Part shown: one piece after another, positions 6,554 through 14,400 of the stretch
Numbering within the stretch: position 1 is the first letter of the stretch
How the letters are laid out: each line of letters begins with the position of its first letter
Assembly: GCA_964358485.1 (NCBI GenBank)
Contig: CAYHPY010000077.1
Location: 1 to 17,359, forward strand
DNA: 17,359 bases
Direction of reading: 5' to 3'
DNA from: CAYHPY01 sp964358485
GTDB taxonomy: Bacteria; Elusimicrobiota; Elusimicrobia; UBA1565; UBA9628
Notes under the pieces: model-generated
What the model was told of the DNA's origin: nothing
The model's database searches: none
The model's input: the letters and a program-made list of their open reading frames with translations, nothing else
Made by a program: the position numbers and the translations under genes

Positions 6554-6595
6554 CCATAATATTACGAATAATATGGAGTTAAGTCTATATTATTC
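6554..6595. promoter_or_regulatory. AT-rich inverted repeats upstream of ATPase 2 (operator candidate)
   Basis: A 42-bp AT-rich patch in otherwise GC-rich DNA carries two overlapping dyads. CCATAATATT (6554-6563) faces AATAATATGG (6567-6576) with one mismatch. GAATAATAT (6566-6574) and ATATTATTC (6587-6595) are perfect 9-bp arms with a 12-bp spacer. The sites begin 4 bp before the ATPase start codon (6550) and differ from the operators of the neighbouring modules. Read as an autoregulatory site with an unknown binder; no clean promoter was resolved inside it. Confidence 0.5.
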
Positions 6596-6629
6596 CATTC
6601 CGCATTTCGAGGATATCCGCTGACGCCGC

Positions 6630-7247
6630 TCAGCGCGCGGGCTTCTTCTTTTTTGTCGGAGGCGCCTTGGCCGGCGCCTTGGGCTTGGGCGTCAGGTCCA
6701 CCCACTTGGCTTCTCCGGTCTCCTTGTGGACGGCCACCACGGCCTTGAGCTTGCCCTTGCGGCCCTTCAGCGTGGCGTCCTTGAAGTGGACCCACCAGGA
6801 CTCCCAGGGGTCCAGGGCGGCGTCGGCGCGGGGCTCTATCTTGGATGGCTCTGAGGCGGGGGCCTTGGCGCCGGCGTCCTTGAAGAATTTCACGGCCAGC
6901 TCGCGGGCCCGTTCCTCCGTGACCGGTTGGGAAGGCGGCGGCTCTTTGCCCGCCAGCCAGTCCTCCTTGATGGATTGGGTCACCATCTTGACCACGGAGC
7001 CGTCCTGGGTCACCATCACCCCGCGCAGGCGCTTGCCGTCCACGGTCTTGAAACCCACGAACCAGACCTCGGAATCCAGGCGCGCGCCGACCGCTTTGAG
7101 GCTGAGGGGCCCTTCGGCGTCCACCCCGCGCTTGGCGACGAAGGCTTCCGCGCGGGCGACCGCCTCGTCCTTGCCGAGCGGCTTGGAATCCTCTGCCGCC
7201 CAGGCGAGGGCGGACAGGGCCAGGAGCGGAAAAAGGAAAATTTTCAT
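6630..7247 (-). CDS. secreted PepSY-like protein
   Basis: 205 residues. The start is ATG 7247, preceded by a strong GGGGAGGT Shine-Dalgarno; the frame is open upstream but lacks any such site. MKIFLFPLLALSALAWA-AEDS is a signal peptide cut after residue 17. Two PepSY-like halves follow. The first (residues 24-90) reads GKDEAVARAEAFVAKRG then EVWFVGFKTVDGKRLRGVMVTQDGSVVKM. The second (109-187) reads VTEERARELAVKFFKDAG then WWVHFKDATLKGRKGKLKAVVAVHKETGEAKWVDL. PepSY-type domains are usually extracytoplasmic protein- or peptidase-interacting modules. The C-terminal tail is rich in Lys, Pro and Ala (KAPAKAPPTKKKKPAR) and could bind the cell envelope. No lipobox. It has its own promoter and is divergent from the riboswitch-controlled gene. 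The family call is moderate; secretion is secure. Confidence 0.85.
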   Translation of the reverse strand: MKIFLFPLLALSALAWAAEDSKPLGKDEAVARAEAFVAKRGVDAEGPLSLKAVGARLDSEVWFVGFKTVDGKRLRGVMVTQDGSVVKMVTQSIKEDWLAGKEPPPSQPVTEERARELAVKFFKDAGAKAPASEPSKIEPRADAALDPWESWWVHFKDATLKGRKGKLKAVVAVHKETGEAKWVDLTPKPKAPAKAPPTKKKKPAR

Positions 7248-7293
7248 GGGACCTCCCCGTAACAATTCGGAAACACCATTTTCCGGTTGCTCC

Positions 7294-7322
7294 AATATAC
7301 TACAGATCGTTGGTCGGGGCAA
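7294..7322 (-). promoter_or_regulatory. promoter of the PepSY-like gene
   Basis: Minus-strand TTGCCC (7322-7317) and TATATT (7299-7294) with a 17-bp spacer; initiation near 7287 gives a leader of about 40 nt ending in GGGGAGG. The leader can form a CGGAAA/TTTCCG hairpin and contains a 12-codon ATG...TGA frame (7279-7244) whose stop overlaps the gene's ATG. Confidence 0.6.
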
Positions 7323-7351
7323 AGCGTCGGAAGGTGCGGAGCGCGCAGGTG

Positions 7352-7380
7352 CTTGACTTGTCAAGGGTCTGGGTCTTGAC
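7352..7380. repeat. CTTGAC repeats overlapping the riboswitch promoter
   Basis: CTTGAC (7352-7357) and GTCAAG (7360-7365) form a 6-bp inverted repeat with a 2-bp centre. A third CTTGAC (7375-7380) overlaps the -35 box in direct orientation, 23 bp from the first. This could be a regulator site, or the first copy could be a decayed -35. Confidence 0.4.
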
Positions 7381-7403
7381 AAATGAAATTGCTCTGCTAT
7401 ACT
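7376..7403 (+). promoter_or_regulatory. strong sigma70-type promoter for the riboswitch transcript
   Basis: A consensus TTGACA (7376-7381) and TATACT (7398-7403) with a 16-bp spacer. Initiation at about 7410 falls just before the first strand of the aptamer at 7414, so the RNA begins with the riboswitch. Confidence 0.8.
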
Positions 7404-7413
7404 ACCGATGGGT

Positions 7414-7499
7414 GTTGCACCGATAAACCGCAAACCTCCCGGAAGGGGGGGGCGCAAAGCCAGGGGCGTCCTTGACGTGGCCCGGCTACCGAAGACAAC
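7414..7499 (+). promoter_or_regulatory. GEMM-I family riboswitch aptamer (cyclic-dinucleotide sensor)
   Basis: The conserved core is present in order: GCAAACC (7430-7436), a P2 stem closed by a GGAA GNRA-type tetraloop (around 7441), GGGCGCAAAGCC (7450-7461), a short P3 hairpin (CGTC-CTT-GACG) and the 3' hallmark CCCGGCTACCGA (7481-7492). P1 can close by GTTG (7414-7417) with CAAC (7496-7499). These are the signatures of the GEMM-I class, which binds c-di-GMP or, in variants, 3',3'-cGAMP. The P3 is short and lacks the usual tetraloop receptor, as in the cGAMP-type variants. The base aligned with the specificity position G20/A20 reads C (7429). The ligand is therefore left open. Confidence 0.78.
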
Positions 7500-7535
7500 T
7501 AGGCGCGAAGCGCCATGAAAAGCGCGTTCGTTTTC

Positions 7536-7603
7536 GCCCGGCCTTAACTAGCTATCTTCGGGATAGAGGGGTGGGATAGTTGGTAAGGCCGGGCCTGCTT
7601 TTT
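7536..7603 (+). terminator. riboswitch expression-platform terminator
   Basis: GCCCGGCCTTAACTA (7536-7550) pairs with TAGTT (7577-7581) and AAGGCCGGGC (7585-7594), leaving a 3-nt bulge, with an inner CTATC/GATAG hairpin (7552-7566). A TTTTT run (7599-7603) follows closely. It lies between the aptamer and the first gene, so read-through decides expression. The 3' arm is also complementary to aptamer sequences (7479-7486 and 7496-7501), allowing an alternative antiterminator. Confidence 0.8.
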
Positions 7604-7644
7604 ATGGGGTATTCATTGAAAACGAGCCGCGAAGACGGACCTGG

Positions 7645-8351
7645 GTGCCGATGCTGATCGCCAGCGGGCTGTTGCTGGCGGCCTTGACCGCGGGAGCGGC
7701 GGTCAACCCGGCAGGGGAGCCGTCCCGGGCGCCCTCAGGAAGTACTTTGGCGACCGGGGCAAGCGCGGAAGAGGGCATCGGCGTCGAAGCCCGCGGGGTG
7801 AGCCCCTGGGCCGCCCTCTCCGGCGCCAACCGGGGCCTGGACGTCCGGGACGCCTTCAACCGCCCCGTTTCGCGCGCGGCGGTCNNNNNNNNNNNNNNNN
7901 NNNNNNNNNNNNNNNNNNNNNNNNNNNNNNNNNNNNNNNNNNNNNNNNNNNNNNNNNNNNNNNNNNNNNNNNNNNNNNNNNNNNCCGGGGCCTGGACGTC
8001 CGGGACGCCTTCAACCGCCCCGTTTCGCGCGCGGCGGTCGAGCGCGACCTCAAGCGCCTCTCGGCCCAAACCGCCGCCGCCAACGCCTACGCCTCCCGCC
8101 TTCCCCGGGCCCGCGAAGTCCTGCCGGTCTTGGAACTGCTGGCCGCGCTCCGGGCGTCCCTGCGCTCGGCCCTGGCCGACCGGCTTCCAGCCGCCGTTTG
8201 GGCCTTGGCGCCCTCCCGGGTGGACCTGAAAATCGTTTTGGCCCTGGCCCTGTTGGCCGGGTCCTTGTTCGCGCCCGCTTTGCCCGCCCTGGCGGCCGCC
8301 GCAGTCCCGCGGCCCGCCTCGGGCGCCCGCCTGAAAGTCCTGCGCTGTTGA
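7645..8351 (+). CDS. small riboswitch-controlled membrane/secreted protein, interrupted by an assembly gap
   Basis: Literally the frame breaks at the N gap. If the duplicated 55 bp and the 100 Ns are collapsed it becomes one 183-residue protein ending at TGA 8349-8351. The start is uncertain. GTG 7645 and ATG 7651 give a hydrophobic N-terminus (MLIASGLLLAALTAGAAV) without positive charge. An in-frame ATT at 7615 would add ENEPRRRTWVP and make a conventional signal peptide. Residues 20-60 are Ala/Gly/Ser-rich, 78-130 a helical, Arg/Leu-rich region, and 142-168 a second hydrophobic helix (KIVLALALLAGSLFAPALPAL). No family was recognised. The upstream aptamer implies control by a cyclic dinucleotide. 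Confidence 0.7.
7885..7984. other. 100-N scaffold gap with identical flanks
   Basis: Exactly 100 Ns. The 55 bp before the gap (7830-7884) and the 55 bp after it (7985-8039) are identical, so the two contigs probably overlap and the gap has no real length. Confidence 0.95.
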
Positions 8352-8385
8352 TTCTCGCCACGCCCCCCCCGGGGCAACCTGGGGC

Positions 8386-8414
8386 GGGGACACTGCTTTA
8401 GCGGTGTCCCCTTT
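8386..8414 (+). terminator. intrinsic terminator after the small riboswitch-controlled gene
   Basis: GGGGACACTGC (8386-8396), loop TTTA and GCGGTGTCCCC (8401-8411) form an 11-bp stem with one G-U pair, followed by TTT. The T-run is short (TTTGTGT), so some read-through into the giant gene is possible. Confidence 0.75.
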
Positions 8415-8474
8415 GTGTCGCAGGGTGTGACCGACCGTCGTCTGACCGGGAATCATTCACGAAAGAAAAACTGA

Positions 8475-11400
8475 TTGAACGCCAAGGCTGATTCTTTTGC
8501 GCGTGCGCGCGCTAATATAAACGGGCGGACCGCCCGTTTCTGGGGGCTTGCGGCCTCCCTCCTGGCGATCGTCCTCATCCCCGCCCTTTCCGAGGCTGTT
8601 ACCTGGATCCGCAAAGTCGGCACCTCCGGCAACACCAAGGAGTCCGTCCAACGCAAGATCGTCTCCAACCAATGGGGCTTTTGGGCTTTCTACGCCAAGG
8701 GGGGCTCGGGAGCCTTCGACCCGGTTTGGAGTTACTCCAAGTCGGGTGACCAGGGTACCTGGACGACCCCTCAATCCATCTTCGACGGCACCGGCTACAC
8801 CGGTTTTACCAACAAACCCTCGGTCTGGTACCATGCGGGCTCCTCCCAGGTCTTCGTGGTCAACGGCTCCGAGGTGTCCGACGGAGACATCTTTCTCCGC
8901 CGGGGCTCGCTCGATAGCGCCGGGGGGCTCACCTGGGCGGACAACCACCAGACCCACAACCCAAACTGCGTCGGCGCCAATACCAAGCTCCTCCTGGCGG
9001 ATCCGGCGATCAGCATCGCCGTCGACGTGGACACGATCCCCTGGATCACCAGCGTGGTCGTCGATGAGGGGGACCTCAACGCCGGGGAGGACGGATTGGT
9101 GTTCTTCGCCTCGGGCACGGCCGCCAACACCGTGACCATGTCCCGGACCAACAACTTCGTGGACGGCGGCTTCACATGCGGCCTCGCCGCCAACGACGCG
9201 ATCCTGACCAGCATCAACTTCGTGGTCCCCACCACGGGCACCGCCGCGAGCAAGGTCTGGCTCGGAGGCTACGACAACGGAGACGGCATCCCGGGCGTGT
9301 ACCACCAGTCCCGCACGGGCGCCCCAAACGCGACCGTCCTGCACACCTCCGCCCATCAGGACGGCACCGGCAATGCCGGTGGCTCCGACTTCGACAAAAA
9401 CTCCTCGGCGGTCATGGACGCGTCAGGCAACCTCCACTGGATCTACGCCGCCGCGACCGACGCCAGCGCGCCCGCCACGACGGAGAAGCAGCTGATCTAC
9501 CGGAGGTGCACCAGCGGCGGGGGCTGCGGGAGCGTCCACATCGCCAGCACGGACGCGGTCAAGAACGTCTCCATCGGCGTGGCGCTGTCGAGTTCCCCGA
9601 AGATCGTCGACAGGCTCGTCATCGTCTATGTCCAGGACGCCACCGGCGATGCCTTTTCCTTGACGGCGACCACGGGGGTGACGACGACGGCGGGCTGGAA
9701 GCGAGAATTCCTGGGCAGCGGATACTCCCACATGAACCTGGCCTATTCCGTCCGTCAGCCGAGACCCCTGCCCTACGTCTTCACCAAGGGCGGGGACGTC
9801 TACATGGACTGGATCGCCACCTCGGCCTTTGCCAATCCCGGCATCTCCGCCATCACCATCACTTCGGCGCCGACCACGGCGCCCTACACCGCCAACCCCT
9901 GGACGATCACGGTCACCGGCGGCACGGGTTTTCAAAAGGTCGACTTCGACGACGGCCTCGGGCTCCAGGAGCCCCGCCTTTTCTTCTTCAAAAACGGGGC
10001 CTTCCAGGACGACCTCATCGTCAGCGGGGTGGCCTGGCTGTCGGCGACTTCCTTCAGCGCCAACCTGCGCATCGTCCCGCCCGTGCAGGGAGGCTGTTAC
10101 GACATGCTCTACGTCAACGCCGACGGTCGCAACGCCCGGCGCCTCAACGCCCTCTGCCTGCCCGCCCCGACCAAGACCTTCTGGTGGGACCCGGACCCCG
10201 GCGACGATAAAATTTCATCCATGGGCTTTATGGCCACCGACGCCACCGCGGGCTTCACCCGCAACATCACCGTCCAGGGGACGGGCTTCCAGAACTGGGG
10301 AGGCACCAGCACGGTCAATCTGGGTGTCTACAGCGGGGCCTCCCTGGCCGCGGGAATCTCCATCTCGACCATTTCGAACATCGTCGAGGGGGCCGGAAAC
10401 GGCAGTTTTCTCGCCGAGATGAAAATCGGGACTTCCGTGGTCGCGGGCACCTACGACCTTCGGCTCACCAACCCGGACGGCCAAAGCCTGACGGTCGCCT
10501 CCACATTCACCGTCACCATCCCCACGACCTCGGTTCTCAATCCGATCCTCGGAACCGGCCTGGCCAGCCAGCCCGGCAATCCCTTGCGGCAAATGACCAC
10601 GGGCTTCGCCACTATATATGGAGGGATGTACTTCAATCCCAGGGTGGGCCAGGCCTCCTCTGACAACTCCGCCACCCGGGCCAGCCAGATCCGCATCAAG
10701 CGCGCCTCGGATGGCTATTACTGGAACCCGACGGATCAAGCTTTCCAGCCCGGCATTTTCTTCACGGACGAGGAGGACCAATTCATCACCGTGGGTTCCT
10801 CGGACCCCTGGTCCTACAACTGGACGCCGGACGACGGCGAGTACGACATCACCTCCCGCGGCCGGACCTCGGACCAGCCCAAGACCTCCGGAGGGGCCGA
10901 CACCGGGGTCGGGGGGCCTGAGTCGACGGCGGTGTCCCTTATAAAGGACAACCAGTCTCCTTTGATGACCATCCTCAACCCGGCCCGCAACCTGGGCTCC
11001 AACGAGAGCGCCGCCTATCCCCTGCGGATTACCGCCGACGACGGGCTGGGTTCCGGAGGCACCGGGACCGGCGTCCATAAGGTCTGGTTCATCCTGATGA
11101 CCACCGCTCCCTTGACCAATGAAACCACCAACCAGTACATCACCGGCAAGGACCCGGCGACCTGGGTCTCCTGGTGCCGCAACGTCTACACGATGCCGGG
11201 CTGCACCACGCCGGCCGCCAACGCCTGGGGCTGGGACACCAATAACCCCGGGCGCATGCACTGGATCTCCACCCCCACCACCAGCGGCAATCCTCCCATG
11301 GAGTGGGCCGGGAAGTTCACCTTCCGCAACGTCTCCGTCACGACCCAGACCTCCGCCCAGGTCCAAATCCCGAACTGGCTGGACGGCAAGGAGTACTACA

Positions 11401-14400
11401 TCGCGGCGATTTCCTCCGATGCCCTGGCCAACGTGGGCAACGGGGTGGGAACCTCCGAGACCTTTACCCCCACGGGCTCCTGGGCCGACGCCTATCCCCT
11501 GGCCAACCAGGGCTACCGCTTCATCTACGACGTGACCATTCCCACGGTCACGGGACATGCTTCCATCGTGGACCTGTCCTCCTCCGCGGCCGCTCCCACG
11601 GTGCTCAACGCCATGACGGTGGCCAGCGGAACCATCGCCGACAACGTCTTCGCCGTGTCTGCCCAGCTCCGGATTTTCCTCCGCGTCCAGGACACGGTCA
11701 CCGGCAAGTACATGAACCCCAACACCTTGCTCAAGTTCGACCAGCCCTCCGCGGGGGCGGCCTGGGCGGAGGTCGACCGCAGCACCAATTCCTGGGACTT
11801 CGACCTCTCCTTGACCCAGTTCGTGGACGGCAACATGTATAAGGTGGAGTTGTACGCGGAGGACGGCGCCGGAAACCGTGATCAGAACCAATGCCCGTTC
11901 GTCTCCACCTCGCCCGCCACGGCCTGCCGCACCGGCAGCACCGCCATCCCCAAATATATTCGCTATTTCAAGCGGGACAAGGTGGTCCCCACCTCGAAGG
12001 TCACGGCACCCTTGCCGGTGGTGGGTTCCTCGGACAAGCTGGGGGGCAATTTGACCCAGATCACCGGGACGGCCGCCGACGCCGGGACCGGGGTGGAATA
12101 TGTCGAGTATTCCCTGCGATTCAACGCCGCCGACCCCACCTCCCGGTGGTTGCACCACATCAGCTCCGGGGAATGGAAAACCAACACCTTGAGCGAGATC
12201 TGGAACCGGGCCTGCGACTCCGCCGTGGGCTGCGGGACCCCCGGCGGAACCTGGGCGGTCTGGGTCTCCTCCAACTTGGCGCTCTTGGACGGGCAGGACT
12301 ATGTCTTCGCCATCCGCTCCCGGGACTTCGCCGGAAACATCTCCTCGGAGCATTCGATCACCTTCACCTTGGATCGGAGCTCCCCGACGGCCGCCGTGAC
12401 CACGGCGGGCGGGGCCATGACGACCCGCCTAGCCTCCCTGGCCGGGACCGTGCAGGACCAATTGTCCACCGGGACCCCCGCGGGGTTGGATTCCTTGGCC
12501 TTCCGCGTGGCCGTCAAACGGCAATCGGACGATTACTGGTGGAACGGCAGCACCTGGACCGCTCCGGCGCCGGAAGCGGGGTATTTCAGTTCCATCACCG
12601 CCCTGGTGGGCGGCGGCTCCGGGGTCAAGAACTGGAGCCTGTCCTTGCCGACCTCCTTTTATGACCTCCTGGGGACTACCGACACTTTCAAGGTCTTCGC
12701 CTGGGGCAAGGACTCGGTCAACAGCCCTCCGGGCGGGGCCAACGAGGGGTCCACCGACACCGTCAAGCTGGTCTTCTCCTACGGAACCAACGCCCCCACC
12801 CTGACCAGCCAGACTCCGGCGGCCGGGAGCGTCTCCAACACCGCGGGCTCGGTTTCCCTGGTCGTCGACCCCGGGGGGGGGCGCCTGACCCAGATTTGGG
12901 CGGCTTTCATCGACACCGACACCGTCACGGGGCCCCACTTCTGGACGGGCTCGTCCTTCAGTTTGACCGCCGTGGGAGATCCCCCCCTGCCCGCCGTGGG
13001 CCAGATGCCGGAGGTCTTCGTGCAGGGCTCTCCCTGGATTTCGACCGATTCCTTGCGCCCGGGAACCCCGACCCCGGACATGATTTTCACTCCGGGCAGC
13101 TCCCCGGACGGGACCTCCGCCGTGACCGTTTTCTTCACGGGGGTGACCTCGATCACGACCCCGGCCTGGCAGGAGGGCAAGAAGTACAAGATATTGATCC
13201 GGGCCCGCAACACCGCCGGGCAGATGCTCAACGTCACGGGCGCCGGCCAGACTTTCCTTTATGACGCGACGGCCCCCACCATGACGGCCCATTACGGGAT
13301 CGTCTCTCTTTCCAGTTCGTCCTTGGCCGGGGACGAGTCCCGGTTGAACGACTTTTCCGTCGCCAGCGGCACCATCCTGGACAACATCAGCGATCCCACG
13401 GATTTCCGGCAAATTTTCCTCCGCATCCAGGACACCGTGTCGGGAAAATTCCTCAATCCCACCACCTTGATCAACTTCGACTCGACCAACCCCGGTTCTT
13501 CCTGGGCCTCCATCGAGACCACCTTGGACACCTGGGCCTTCGACTTGGCCAACGCCAAGTTCACGGCGGGCAATTTGTACATGCTGGAGATGTACGCGCG
13601 GGACCAGGCGACCAACGAGCATACCACGGGCTGTCCCAAGATCTCCACCTCGCCCGCGGGCGACTGCCAAACCGGAAAATCCACTTTGCCCAAGTACCTC
13701 CGGTATTTCCGCCTGGACAAATCCGCCCCGACCATGGCGATCACCGCTCCGGCCGAGACCAACCCTAACAACATCGGCGCCGCGGGGCAGGTGGCCTCCA
13801 TTTCCGGCACCGCCTCCGACCAGGGCTTCGGCATCGATGCCATCGAATATTCCTTGAAATTCAATAAGGGCGACCCCACCAACCACTGGCTCCACCACAT
13901 CAGTTCCGGCGAGTGGAAGACCTCCTATGTCGGAGACATCTGGAACAAGGCCTGCAACCCGGTCAACGGCTGTCTGGCCGTTTCCACGGGTCCTTTGGCC
14001 ATGGTCTGGATTTCCTCCAACGTCTCCTGGATCGAGAGCGAAGACTACACCATCACTTTGCGCGCCCGGGACAAAGCGGGCAATCTTTCCTCCGAGAAGA
14101 CCTTGCTCTTCAACCTGGATTTCAGCAGTCCCACCTCGGTGGTGAGCACGGCGGGCGGGGCGCAGACGACCCGGATGACCACCCTCGCGGGAACGGTGGA
14201 GGACCAGACCTCCACGGGCACTCCTTCGGGCATGGACTCCAACTCCTTCCGGGTGGCGATCAAGCGCATGTCGAATTCCTATTGGTGGAACGGCTCCACC
14301 TGGACCGCGCCCACCGGGGCCCTGTACGAGCCGGCCAATTCCGTCCTCATTGGCGCGGGGACCGGGGTCAAATCTTGGACCCTGACCCTGTCGAGCACTT

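Noticed and set aside
6618..6635. Hairpin CGCTGA/TCAGCG at the PepSY gene stop as a terminator
   Set aside because: Only 6 bp of stem, overlaps the stop codon and lacks a T-run on the minus strand.
7515..7547. Ten-codon MKSAFVFARP leader-peptide-like frame between aptamer and terminator
   Set aside because: No ribosome site, no run of one amino acid's codons, and the riboswitch already explains the terminator.
9176..10210. 344-codon plus-strand frame inside the giant gene
   Set aside because: Arg/His/Gly-rich out-of-frame translation; the overlapping frame has the clear domain structure.
10215..12353. 712-codon open frame on the minus strand
   Set aside because: Same antisense shadow of the giant gene; no start signal and no recognisable motif.
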